From assembly GCF_022808175.1 (NCBI RefSeq), contig NZ_JALGBX010000031.1, forward strand, positions 1 through 64,000: 64,000 bases of DNA, in the 5' to 3' direction. This DNA is from Streptomyces sp. AP-93 (lineage in GTDB: Bacteria; Actinomycetota; Actinomycetes; Streptomycetales; Streptomycetaceae). Position 1 is the first letter of the stretch; each line of letters starts with the position of its first letter. Below, in pieces: positions 25,253-33,688 of the stretch. The position numbers and the translations under genes are program-made. The notes under the pieces are model-generated. The model saw only the letters and a list, made by a program, of their open reading frames with translations, had not been told where the DNA came from and ran no database searches.

Positions 25253-26329
25253 ATGGGCGTGAGTGCTGGGGGCAGGGGTGCGCAGCGGGGCTCGGCGGTG
25301 GTCGTCGGCGCCGGGGTCGGCGGTCTCGCCACCGCCATCGGCCTGCGCCGGACCGGATGGGAGGTGACCGTTCTGGAGCGCCGGGCCGAGCCGGAGCGGT
25401 ACGGCACCGCCTTCGGCATCCACCCCACGGCTCAGGCGGCCCTCGACCGGCTCGGCCTCGGCGGGGCGCTCCGGGTGCGCGCGGTCCCGTACCGCGACGC
25501 GCGGATCCGGCGCCCCGACGGCCGGGTCCTGGCCGCGCTCCCGCTGGAGCGGATCGAACGTACGGCAGGCCGCCCCGAACTCCTCATCTCACGGCCCTAC
25601 TTGATCGAAGCGCTGCTCGCCGAGCTCGCGCGGCTCGGCGGCACGGACATCGCGTACGGCCGGGCCTACGAGGCTTCGGCCGCGCAGGGCGCAGACCTCC
25701 TCGTCGGAGCCGACGGGATCAACAGCGCGGTCCGCGGCGCTCACTTCGAGGGCGGGAGCCGGCCGCGCGAGCTCGGCACCACGGCCTGGATCGGCACCGC
25801 CGGGTTCGAGACCGGCGTCTACGGCGAGACCTGGGGCCGGGGCCGTTTCTTCGGGATGACCCCGGTCGAACCCGGCCGCACCAACTGGTACGCCACCGTG
25901 CCCGAGGCCACCACGGCGGAGGATCTGCGGGCCGCCTTCGCCGACTGGCACGACCCCATCCCGCGCGTGCTCGCCGACACCGACCCGCAGACCTGGATCC
26001 GCTACCGGATGCGTCACCTCCACCCGGCGCTGCCCTCCTTCACCCGCACGGCCGGGCCCGGGCCGGTCGTGCTGGTCGGCGACGCGGCGCATGCCATGAC
26101 CCCGAACCTCGGCCAGGGCGCCTGCACCGCTCTCCTCGACGCGGAGGCCTTCACCCGGGCCGTGGCCGCCCACGGCGCCGGCAGCCTGCCCGCCGCACTG
26201 CGCGCGTACGACGGCGAGCGCCGCCGCAGCGCCCAGCGGGCGGCATTCGGCTCCCGGACCCTGCACCGCTTCATGACCGTCCGCCACCCGGCCCTGCGGG
26301 ACGCGCTCGTCGGCCTGCTGCCCGGGTAG
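25253..26329 (+). CDS. FAD-dependent monooxygenase (aromatic hydroxylase type)
   Basis: A 358-aa class A flavoprotein. Rossmann motif AVVVGAGVGGLATAIGLRR at the N-terminus, the DG motif LVGADGINSAVRG near residue 160, and the GD motif VVLVGDAAHAMTPNLGQG near 275 bind FAD and NADPH. It likely hydroxylates an aromatic or antibiotic-like substrate. ATG 25253 follows GGAGGAGGGG. It is presumably repressed by the divergent TetR protein until a ligand appears. Confidence 0.9.
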   Translation: MGVSAGGRGAQRGSAVVVGAGVGGLATAIGLRRTGWEVTVLERRAEPERYGTAFGIHPTAQAALDRLGLGGALRVRAVPYRDARIRRPDGRVLAALPLERIERTAGRPELLISRPYLIEALLAELARLGGTDIAYGRAYEASAAQGADLLVGADGINSAVRGAHFEGGSRPRELGTTAWIGTAGFETGVYGETWGRGRFFGMTPVEPGRTNWYATVPEATTAEDLRAAFADWHDPIPRVLADTDPQTWIRYRMRHLHPALPSFTRTAGPGPVVLVGDAAHAMTPNLGQGACTALLDAEAFTRAVAAHGAGSLPAALRAYDGERRRSAQRAAFGSRTLHRFMTVRHPALRDALVGLLPG

Positions 26330-26382
26330 CCCGTCCCGGTCAGACCGTCCCCGGTGAGCCGGTCCCGGTCAGCCCGTCCGGG

Positions 26383-26868
26383 CTAGGCCGTCCCGGCAGC
26401 GGCGAGCCGGCGTTCCACTTCTTCCCCCGACATGTCCTCCAGGTGGGTCAAGAAGATCCACGTGTGTCCGTACGGGTCTCGCAGGTGGGCCGTCCGGTCG
26501 CCGTGGAACTGGTCCGCGGGCTCCTGCAGCACTTCCGCGCCCGCCGCCGCGGCCGTCCGGACGAGTCCGTCCACGTCCGCGACGAACACGTGCAGCGCCA
26601 CCGAGGTCCCGCCCAGCGCCGTCGGCGCGGTGAACCCGCCCTCGGCGGTGTCGCCCAGCATCAGCACCGCCCCGCCGATGCGGATCTCCGCGTGCAGGAC
26701 GCCGCCGCCCGGTGCGTCCAGCCGGAACTCCTCCACGGCCCCGAAGGCCCGTACGTAGAAATCCAGGGCGCCGACCGCGTCGGCCACCATGATGTGCGGC
26801 ACCACCGCCGTGCGATAGCGCTCCGGGATCGTCTGTCCTGACACCTCTGCCGCCTCGTTGTTCGTCAT
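26383..26868 (-). CDS. VOC (glyoxalase-like) protein
   Basis: A 161-aa two-module vicinal-oxygen-chelate protein: VVPHIMVADAVGALDFYVRA, AEIRIGGAVLMLGDTAEGG, then SVALHVFVADVDGLVRTAAA and HGDRTAHLRDPYGHTWIFLT. This is the PhnB-like subgroup, often annotated as glyoxalase or bleomycin-resistance-like; no substrate is implied. It is convergent with the monooxygenase gene across a gap of imperfect CCGGTCAG repeats. Confidence 0.85.
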   Translation of the reverse strand: MTNNEAAEVSGQTIPERYRTAVVPHIMVADAVGALDFYVRAFGAVEEFRLDAPGGGVLHAEIRIGGAVLMLGDTAEGGFTAPTALGGTSVALHVFVADVDGLVRTAAAAGAEVLQEPADQFHGDRTAHLRDPYGHTWIFLTHLEDMSGEEVERRLAAAGTA

Positions 26869-26950
26869 GTCCGTGACCGTAGGACCTCAAGTGCGATTCA
26901 GGTCAAGAGGGCCGGTGGCGTCCCTGCAGAACGTGAGTACGCTGCTACAC

Positions 26951-27466
26951 ATGACGGGTCACCCCCCGGGTCCGCTCTGGACGGGCCGGGCCTCCAACCG
27001 TGCGCAGTGGATCCTCGCCGGAGCCGGTGCGGCCTGTCTGGCGCTCGGAATCCAGCTCGCCGTCGGCCACGCCTGGGGCGCCGGCATCGTCGCGCTGCTC
27101 ATGGCGGTGATCGGCTGCCTCGCCGCGGGCCTGCTCATCCTCTTCGGCACCCTCGCCTTCGTGCACGCCGCCGTCACCGTCGACGCCGAGGCCATCGACG
27201 TGCGCTGCGGGCACATCGGGCTGCCGCGCCGCAGGATCCGGCTCACGGAGGTGGAGGCCGCCGAGTACGTGCCCCGGATCACCCCGCAGCAGTGGGGCGG
27301 CTGGGGCTACCGCTGGCGTCCCGAGCGCGGCACCGCCATCATCGTCCGGCGCGGCGAGGGACTGGAGCTGCGGCTCGGCGACGGCAAGCTCTTCACCGTG
27401 ACGGTCGACGACGCGCAGAACGCGGTCCTCGTGATCCGCGCCCATCTGCGTGCCCTGGCCCACTGA
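26951..27466 (+). CDS. Two-TM membrane protein with PH-like C-terminal domain
   Basis: A 171-aa membrane protein. Two adjacent helices (about residues 20-70, WILAGAGAACLALGIQLAV and LLMAVIGCLAAGLLILFG) precede a beta-rich cytosolic domain with VRCGHIGLPRRRIRLTEVEA and EYVPRITPQQWGGWGYRW, like bacterial PH-type domains. Its stop lies 40 bp before the Lnt gene, so they may share a transcript. Confidence 0.6.
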   Translation: MTGHPPGPLWTGRASNRAQWILAGAGAACLALGIQLAVGHAWGAGIVALLMAVIGCLAAGLLILFGTLAFVHAAVTVDAEAIDVRCGHIGLPRRRIRLTEVEAAEYVPRITPQQWGGWGYRWRPERGTAIIVRRGEGLELRLGDGKLFTVTVDDAQNAVLVIRAHLRALAH

Positions 27467-27506
27467 CTCCGCCGCCGGCACAGGCAGGGGACGTACACTC
27501 CGCCAG

Positions 27507-29156
27507 ATGAGCAGCAGTGCGACCCGCGCGGCCGGGAACGAAGCCGGGAACGAAGCCGGGATCGAGTCCCAAGGGCAGGGTCCGGGGCAAGACGGAGCCG
27601 GCGGGCGGCCTGCGCAAGCGCCCGAGGCCGGGGCCGTCGCGCGCCGGTGGGCCGGCCGGTCCGCGCGGCCCGGGGCCGCCGTCCTGTCCGGCGTGCTCCT
27701 CTACCTCAGCTTCCCGCCCCGCCCCCTGTGGTGGCTGGCCACCCTCGCCCTCGCCCTGCTCGGCTGGTGCCTGTACGGGCGCCGCGCGCGCGGCGGTTTC
27801 GGCCTGGGGGTGCTGCACGGCCTCGGCTTCCTGCTGCCGCTGCTCGTCTGGACCGGCGAGGGCGTCGGCCCGGTGCCGTGGCTGGCGCTCGTCACCCTCG
27901 AATCCCTGCTGATCGGCCTCACCACCCTCGGCATCTCGCTCGTCAGCCGGCTCCCCGCCTGGCCGCTGTGGGGCGCCGCCGTCTGGATCGCCGGCGAGGC
28001 ACTGCGCGCCCGGGCCCCCTTCGGCGGCTTCCCCTGGGGCAAGCTGGCCTTCGGCCAGCCCGACGGGGTCTTCCTGCCGCTCGCCGCGCTCGGCGGCACC
28101 CCGCTGCTCTCCTTCGCCGTGGCCCTGTGCGGATTCGGCCTGTACGAGGTCCTGCGCGTCGGCGCCGACACCCGCCGGGCCACCGCCGCGCTGCTCGCCG
28201 CCACCGCCGTGGCCGCTCCGCTCGCCGGGGCGCTGGCAGCCCGGCCGCTGGTCTCCGACGCGGCCGAGGACGGCACCGTGGTGGCCGCCGTCATCCAGGG
28301 CAACGTCCCGCGCGCCGGGTTCGACTTCAACGCCCAGCGCCGCCAGGTCCTGGACAACCACGCCAACCGCACGATCCAGCTCGCCGAGGACATCAAGCTC
28401 GGCAAGGTCGCGAAACCGGACTTCGTCGTCTGGCCGGAGAACTCCTCCGACATCGACCCATACACCGAGCCCGATGCCTACGGCGTCATCGACAACGCGG
28501 TCAAGACCATCGGGGTGCCCGTCGCCATCGGCTCCGTCCTCGCCCCGGAGACCGGCCCGCTGCGCAACACGATGATCCTGTGGGACCCGGTCAAGGGCCC
28601 CGTGGACACCTACGACAAGCGCAAGATCCAGCCCTTCGGCGAGCGCATCCCGATGCGCTCCTTCGTCCGGCTCTTCAGCTCCGACGTGGACCGGGTGCGG
28701 CGCGACTTCGGCCCCGGCAAGGAGCCCGGGGTCTTCGACATGGCGGGCAGCGGAGTCGGCATGGTCACCTGCTACGAGGCCGCCTTCGACGACGCGGTCC
28801 GCTCCACCGTCCGGGCCGGCGCCCAGGTCATCGCGGTACCCAGCAACAACGCCACCTTCGGCCGCACCGAGATGACCTACCAGCAGCTCGCCATGGACCG
28901 GGTCCGGGCCGTGGAGCACAGCCGGACCGTACTGGTCCCCGTCACCAGCGGGGTCAGCGCCGTGATCCGCCCCGACGGCGAGATCGTGCAGCAGACGAAG
29001 CTGTTCACCGCCGACGCCCTGGTCGCGGAGATCCCGCTGCGCTCCACGCAGACCCCGGCCACCCGCTTCGGTCCGCTCGCCGAGTACCTCCTGCTGGCCG
29101 TTGCCGCGGCCGGCCTCGGCTGGACGTTCGCACGCCGGATGCGCAGGGCCTCGTAG
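27507..29156 (+). CDS. lnt: Apolipoprotein N-acyltransferase
   Basis: A 549-aa membrane enzyme that N-acylates the terminal Cys of lipoproteins. About six TM helices fill residues 50-245. The nitrilase-fold domain has the catalytic Glu in VVWPENSSDID, Lys in DTYDKRKIQPFGERIPM and Cys in GMVTCYEAAFDDAV, so the full triad is present. ATG 27507 leads to a low-complexity N-terminal extension with a repeated NEAG unit. Actinobacterial Lnt is often linked to the Ppm1 mannosyltransferase; here a GT39-type enzyme lies 3 kb away. Confidence 0.9.
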   Translation: MSSSATRAAGNEAGNEAGIESQGQGPGQDGAGGRPAQAPEAGAVARRWAGRSARPGAAVLSGVLLYLSFPPRPLWWLATLALALLGWCLYGRRARGGFGLGVLHGLGFLLPLLVWTGEGVGPVPWLALVTLESLLIGLTTLGISLVSRLPAWPLWGAAVWIAGEALRARAPFGGFPWGKLAFGQPDGVFLPLAALGGTPLLSFAVALCGFGLYEVLRVGADTRRATAALLAATAVAAPLAGALAARPLVSDAAEDGTVVAAVIQGNVPRAGFDFNAQRRQVLDNHANRTIQLAEDIKLGKVAKPDFVVWPENSSDIDPYTEPDAYGVIDNAVKTIGVPVAIGSVLAPETGPLRNTMILWDPVKGPVDTYDKRKIQPFGERIPMRSFVRLFSSDVDRVRRDFGPGKEPGVFDMAGSGVGMVTCYEAAFDDAVRSTVRAGAQVIAVPSNNATFGRTEMTYQQLAMDRVRAVEHSRTVLVPVTSGVSAVIRPDGEIVQQTKLFTADALVAEIPLRSTQTPATRFGPLAEYLLLAVAAAGLGWTFARRMRRAS

Positions 29157-29165
29157 GGTCGGGGA

Positions 29166-29660
29166 ATGACCACACCTGACTTCATCCGTACCCTGCGCGC
29201 CACCGCCGGTAACCAGTTGCTGCTGCTGCCCGGGGTGACCGCCGTCGTCGTCGACGACCGGGGGCGGGTCCTGCTGGGCCGACGCGCCGACACCGGACGG
29301 TGGTCGGTCGTCGGCGGGATCGCGGAGCCGGGGGAGCAGCCGGCCGACACGGCGGTGCGCGAGGTGTACGAGGAGACGGCGGTGCGGTGCGTACCGGACC
29401 GGGTGGTGCTGGTGCAGATGCTCCCGCCGATCACCTACCCGAACGGTGACGTCTGCCAGTTCCAGGACATCACCTTCCGCTGCCGGGCCACGGGCGGGGC
29501 GGCACGGGTCAACGACAACGAGTCGCTGGAGGTGGCCTGGTTCGAGCCGGACGCGCTGCCGGAGCCGCTGGAGTCCTTCGCGGTCGACCGGATCCGCCAG
29601 GCCCTGCGGGACGAGCCGACCTGGTTCGCGGCCCCCGCCCCGGTCGGCCCCGGCAACTGA
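29166..29660 (+). CDS. Nudix hydrolase
   Basis: A 164-aa Nudix protein. The box reads GGIAEPGEQPADTAVREVYE then ETAV, matching the pattern except that its usual final Gly is Ala. It hydrolyses some nucleoside diphosphate derivative. It starts 10 bp after lnt, so they are probably cotranscribed. Confidence 0.85.
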   Translation: MTTPDFIRTLRATAGNQLLLLPGVTAVVVDDRGRVLLGRRADTGRWSVVGGIAEPGEQPADTAVREVYEETAVRCVPDRVVLVQMLPPITYPNGDVCQFQDITFRCRATGGAARVNDNESLEVAWFEPDALPEPLESFAVDRIRQALRDEPTWFAAPAPVGPGN

Positions 29661-29706
29661 CCGCCCGGCCGCGGGCGGCGACCGCCCCGGCGCCCACCGC
29701 CCCGGC

Positions 29707-30522
29707 TCAGCCGTGGCCGGAGGCCTCGCGGTAGAGCTCCACGGCCTGCCCGCCCATGACCGCGCTGTACGAGACCTCCGGGACGGTCCCGCCGCCCTCG
29801 TGGCCCCCGAGGACGCCCGCCAGGGCGCCGTCGACGAGCCAGGGGCTGCCGCTGGTGCCGCCGCCGAGGTCCGGGCACTCGACGCGGCGCTGGGTCGCTG
29901 AGAACAGGGTCGTGGCGTTGGCGCAGTACAGCGGGGCCTCCTCGCGGCTCGGGTAGCCCACGATGGACACCGTGGCATCGGCCGGCTGTTCCGCCGCGAC
30001 CGGGAAGCCCCCGACCAGGTCCTCGATCTGCCGGCCGTTCAGCGGGTGGCCGTCCGGCTGCTGGCCGTCCAGCGGGGCCACCGTCGCGAAGGCGATGTCG
30101 GCGTCGGCCTCCTCGCCGTCCGTCCAGCCCGCGGCCACGTACGTGCCGGTCAGCTTCCACAGGCCGTACGGGGCCTCCCCGTCGCGGTAGCCGGGGGCGA
30201 AGACGGTGGTGTCCGGGCTGCCCAGACAGTGCGCGGCGGTGACGATCACGTCGCGGTCCGGGCTGCGCACCACGGACGCGGTGCAGAAGTGGCCGCCGTC
30301 GAGCCCGCCCGCGAAGAGCGCCCCCACCCGCCCGGCCGTCTCGTCGGCGGCCGCCGTGACGGTGACGCCGAGCGGCGGTCCGGCCGACGCGTCGGGGGCG
30401 TCCATGCCGAGCAGGGCCGTCATGGTGGCCAGGGCGAGCAGGATCCGCGCAGCGCGCCGGCCACGGGCACGGGCGCGGGCACGGGCGCGGCGGTCCGGTC
30501 GGGAGGGGAGGCGCTGGATCAT
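29707..30522 (-). CDS. Secreted trypsin-like serine protease
   Basis: A 271-aa exported protein. A very Arg-rich n-region is followed by the hydrophobic core ILLALATMTALLGM and cleavage near ASA. The catalytic His is in VIVTAAHCLGS, the Asp in EADADIAFATV, and the Ser in GGGTSGSPWLVDG. ATG 30522 is used because the frame upstream has no signal-peptide sense. The single-domain layout resembles V8/glutamyl-endopeptidase-type proteases. Confidence 0.8.
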   Translation of the reverse strand: MIQRLPSRPDRRARARARARGRRAARILLALATMTALLGMDAPDASAGPPLGVTVTAAADETAGRVGALFAGGLDGGHFCTASVVRSPDRDVIVTAAHCLGSPDTTVFAPGYRDGEAPYGLWKLTGTYVAAGWTDGEEADADIAFATVAPLDGQQPDGHPLNGRQIEDLVGGFPVAAEQPADATVSIVGYPSREEAPLYCANATTLFSATQRRVECPDLGGGTSGSPWLVDGALAGVLGGHEGGGTVPEVSYSAVMGGQAVELYREASGHG

Positions 30523-30610
30523 GCTCCGAGCCTCACGGGGCAACCTGTGACCGGAGCCGGGGAATCCATATGAATCCGCTGTGAATCGGCGGGGGAGGCC
30601 GGCGAGCCCC

Positions 30611-30683
30611 TTCACGGGCCGGATCTCACGGGCCGGATCTCACGGGCCGGATCTTCACGGGTCGGATCTTCACGGGCCGGATC
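30611..30683 (+). repeat. Tandem 14-16-bp repeat
   Basis: Five successive copies of a TTCACGGGCCGGATC-type unit, one with a GTCG variant. They lie 163 bp before the membrane-protein gene at 30846, in otherwise empty intergenic DNA. Confidence 0.7.
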
Positions 30684-30845
30684 GCCTCCGCCGTCGGCGC
30701 GGCCGGCGCGCCGTGCGGTCCGCCGACCGGATGGGCGCCGCCCGATGGCCGCGGGCGCGGGGATGTGAGGTAGTCGGGGATATCAGGCGGCCGGGGGCAT
30801 GAGGCGGCCGGGGGAGGCCGGTCACCCCGAGGCGGAGGGCGCAGC

Positions 30846-31934
30846 GTGCGGGTACTCAGCTCGGCCGTCGGGTTCCTCGTGGTCCTCGGCACCTTCGTGT
30901 CGGTCACCCAGGCCCTGGTGACGCCCCGGGCCATGCGCTCGAAGCTGCCGCGGATCGTGCGCGTCCTGATCCGGGCCCCCTACCGGTTCGTCGCCGACCG
31001 GATGCCCACCGAACAGCTCAAGGACCGCGTCCTGGCCCCGGCCGCACCGGTCGCGATGCTGTTCCTGCTGGTGATCTGGCTGCTGCTGTTCCTCCTCGGC
31101 TACGGGCTCCTCGAACACGGCGTCTCCGGCATGCCGCTCACCGTCGCCCTGCGCGAAGCCGGCTCCTCCGTCCTCACCCTCGGCTTCGCCAGCGTCGACC
31201 GCGGCCAGCTGACCGCCGTGGACTTCTGCGCGGCGGCCACCGGCCCCATCGTCATCGGCCTCCAGATCGGCTACCTGCCGACCCTCTACGCCGCCTACGC
31301 CCGCCGGGAGGCCGAGGTCAGCCTGCTGCGCATCCGCGGCGGCGTACCGTCCTGGGGTCCGCAGCTGCTGGCCCGGCACGCCCAGGTCGACCTGGTGGAC
31401 ACCCTGCCCGACCTGTTCCGGGACTGGGAGCGCTGGGCCGCGGAGGTCAGCGAGAGCCACACCAACCACCCCGGGCTGATCCACTTCCGCTCACCGAGCT
31501 GGGAGCGCAACTGGCTGATCAGCCTCCTCGCCGTCCTGGACGCCGCCGCGCTCCACCTGGCCTTCAACCCCACGGCCCCACAGACCCAGATGCGGGTGAC
31601 GCTGCGCGCGGGCTTCAACTGCCTGCGCGACCTGGCCCACGAGGAGGGCATCGCCTACGACCCCGATCCGCTGCCGGACGACCCCATCGAGCTGACCTAC
31701 GAGGAGTTCCTCGACGGGGTCGTACGGATGCGCGAGCGCGGGGTGACCATGGCGCGCGACCCGGAGCAGGCCTGGCCGCACTTCTGCGGCTGGCGCGTCA
31801 ACTACGAGGCGGTCGCCTATGCCCTGGCCTACCGCATCGACGCGGTACCCGCGCCCTGGTCCGGCCCCCGCCGCCGCGGCGGCGGCCCCATCGAGGTCCC
31901 CACCCCGGTCGACCGCAAACCGGCGGAGAGCTGA
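30846..31934 (+). CDS. Channel-like integral membrane protein
   Basis: A 362-aa protein with a first TM (residues 5-25), a strong TM pair (PVAMLFLLVIWLLLFLLGYG and IVIGLQIGYLPTLYAAYA) and between them ALREAGSSVLTLGFAS, which recalls the pore loop of two-TM potassium channels without a clean TVGYG filter. A cytosolic C-terminal domain of about 210 residues follows, with RDWERWAAEVSESHTNHPGL and a Pro-rich tail. GTG 30846 follows GGAGGG. Function is inferred only. Confidence 0.6.
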   Translation: MRVLSSAVGFLVVLGTFVSVTQALVTPRAMRSKLPRIVRVLIRAPYRFVADRMPTEQLKDRVLAPAAPVAMLFLLVIWLLLFLLGYGLLEHGVSGMPLTVALREAGSSVLTLGFASVDRGQLTAVDFCAAATGPIVIGLQIGYLPTLYAAYARREAEVSLLRIRGGVPSWGPQLLARHAQVDLVDTLPDLFRDWERWAAEVSESHTNHPGLIHFRSPSWERNWLISLLAVLDAAALHLAFNPTAPQTQMRVTLRAGFNCLRDLAHEEGIAYDPDPLPDDPIELTYEEFLDGVVRMRERGVTMARDPEQAWPHFCGWRVNYEAVAYALAYRIDAVPAPWSGPRRRGGGPIEVPTPVDRKPAES

Positions 31935-32009
31935 GCGCCGGCCGCACCGCCCGCCGCCCCCACTGCCGGTCAGCCTCAGCCGCACCGCCCGCCTCAGCCG
32001 CACCGCCCG

Positions 32010-33494
32010 TCAGCCGTGCCGCTCGTACACCGTCACCCGGCGGCCGCGGACCTCCCGGTCCTCCACCACGGTGAACTCCGCCCGCAGGACGGCCGCCTTC
32101 GCCCGGTCCGCCGCAGAGCCCGAGGGCTTGGCCGCCTTCCGCGAGTCCGTCACCAGGAGGACCCGCCGCTGCTCCCGCAGGGCCGCCGAGATCCGTGCCG
32201 GGGAGGCCTCCTCGCCCTTGAGGGTGCCCGACTCCGCGGGGCCGCGGGACAGGGCGATGTCCTTCAGGCCGGCGAACGCCCCCGGCGAGACCAGTGCGGT
32301 GTCCCGCCGGGCCGCCGGGACGAAGAGCACCGCGTCGCCGTCCCGCTTCAGCGCGGACACCTCCCCGGCCACCGCCAGTACGTCGTCCACCCGGCTGGCC
32401 GGAGACCGGTCGGCCAGCGCCACGGGCAGCAGCGCCACCGCCGAGACCGCGACCACGACCGGCACGAGCGCGCCCGACGCCTTCGGGTACCGGGGCGCGA
32501 GGGCCCGTACGGCCGCGCCCAGCGCCGCACCGGTCAGCAGGGCCAGACCCAGCATGGAGAACAGCACGTACCGGTCCAGGAACAGCGGCTGTATCAGCGA
32601 GGCGGCGGCCAGCCCCAGCAGGGGCACCGCCAGCAGCGGCAGCCCGACCGAGGCCGCCGTCAGCCGGGCGGGCAGACCGGTGCGCGGCCCGCCCCGGCGG
32701 TCCGCCCACGCGCCCAGCACGCCGACCGCCAGGAGGACGCCCGGGCCGATCATCATGTGCCAGGTCAGGGGCGGTATCCAGGAGACCTGGCCGGACTGCG
32801 TCCGGCTGAACAGGATCAGCGGCAGTGCCCCCGCCACGGCCGCGGCGGAGGCGAGCAGCCAGGGCGCCACGACACCGCGCCGGGCCCGCGCCCACCACAG
32901 GGTCACCGCGTGTGCGGGCAGGATCAGCAGGGAGAACCAGTTCAGCAGGGCGCAGACCAGCACGAGAGCCCCGTACGCCGTCCAGCGCAGCCGGGTCCGC
33001 CGCACGGGACCGGCGCCGGTCTGCGCGATCAGCGAGACGAGCAGCAGGGTCGACAGCCCGGCCCCGCCCGCGATCAGCGCGTAGGACCGGCCCTCCTGGA
33101 GCTGGAACTGCACGGCCGGCAGCAGCCCGAGTGCCAGCCCGCCGCCCAGCCCGGCCCATGGGCCCGCCAGCCGGCGCCCGATCAGCGCCACACAGCCGGC
33201 GGCGACCGCCACCGCCAGCACCGAGGGGAGGCGCAGGGTGGTCGTGCTCGCCCCGAACACCTCGAAGAGCACGTGCATCAGCAGGTAGTACAGGCCGTGG
33301 ACGGCGTCCACATGTCCGAGGAGATGCCAGATCTCACCGGGCGAGCGCCCGGCCACCTGCCAGGTCGCCGCCTCGTCCCGCCACACGCTGTTCTGCCGGG
33401 AGAGCCCCCACAGTCCGAGCGACAGCGTCCAGAGGACCGGAACCAGCCACACGAGATACGGCCGTCGCAGGCCGGTGGATATGTGGGAAGTCAT
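32010..33494 (-). CDS. GT39-like mannosyl/dolichyl-type glycosyltransferase
   Basis: A 494-aa polytopic membrane protein. An early extracytoplasmic loop carries SVWRDEAATWQVAGRSPGEI with the acidic pair typical of C-type (GT39/PMT) glycosyltransferases, then VHGLYYLLMH. About ten TM helices run through residues 110-400 and a soluble C-terminal domain ends TVYERHG. It probably transfers a sugar from a polyprenyl donor to cell-wall or protein acceptors. ATG 33494 is chosen; the frame extends 35 codons upstream to TTG 33599 but less convincingly. Confidence 0.75.
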   Translation of the reverse strand: MTSHISTGLRRPYLVWLVPVLWTLSLGLWGLSRQNSVWRDEAATWQVAGRSPGEIWHLLGHVDAVHGLYYLLMHVLFEVFGASTTTLRLPSVLAVAVAAGCVALIGRRLAGPWAGLGGGLALGLLPAVQFQLQEGRSYALIAGGAGLSTLLLVSLIAQTGAGPVRRTRLRWTAYGALVLVCALLNWFSLLILPAHAVTLWWARARRGVVAPWLLASAAAVAGALPLILFSRTQSGQVSWIPPLTWHMMIGPGVLLAVGVLGAWADRRGGPRTGLPARLTAASVGLPLLAVPLLGLAAASLIQPLFLDRYVLFSMLGLALLTGAALGAAVRALAPRYPKASGALVPVVVAVSAVALLPVALADRSPASRVDDVLAVAGEVSALKRDGDAVLFVPAARRDTALVSPGAFAGLKDIALSRGPAESGTLKGEEASPARISAALREQRRVLLVTDSRKAAKPSGSAADRAKAAVLRAEFTVVEDREVRGRRVTVYERHG

Positions 33495-33688
33495 GAAGGC
33501 TTGACGATCCTCGGGCAGCAGTTCGGGCGGAAACCACCAGTCTATGGACGATACGGAGGGTTCCCCGACCGGGTGTTGTGCACGACGGAGCGTGATCAAC
33601 GGGCGGGTCCGCCCCTAGCCTCGCGGCAGCAAGGTGCGCAACAGGCACGCAGCAGGCACGCAGGAGCACGAACGAGGGGCGGTACCCG

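Noticed and set aside
26330..26382. Tandem repeat array between monooxygenase and VOC genes
   Set aside because: Imperfect CCGGTCAG/CCGTCC units over about 50 bp only; noted but too weak for a separate feature.
27393..29978. Long minus-strand frame opposite lnt and the Nudix gene
   Set aside because: Gly/Asp/Arg-rich shadow typical of high-GC DNA; lnt shows all catalytic residues on the plus strand.
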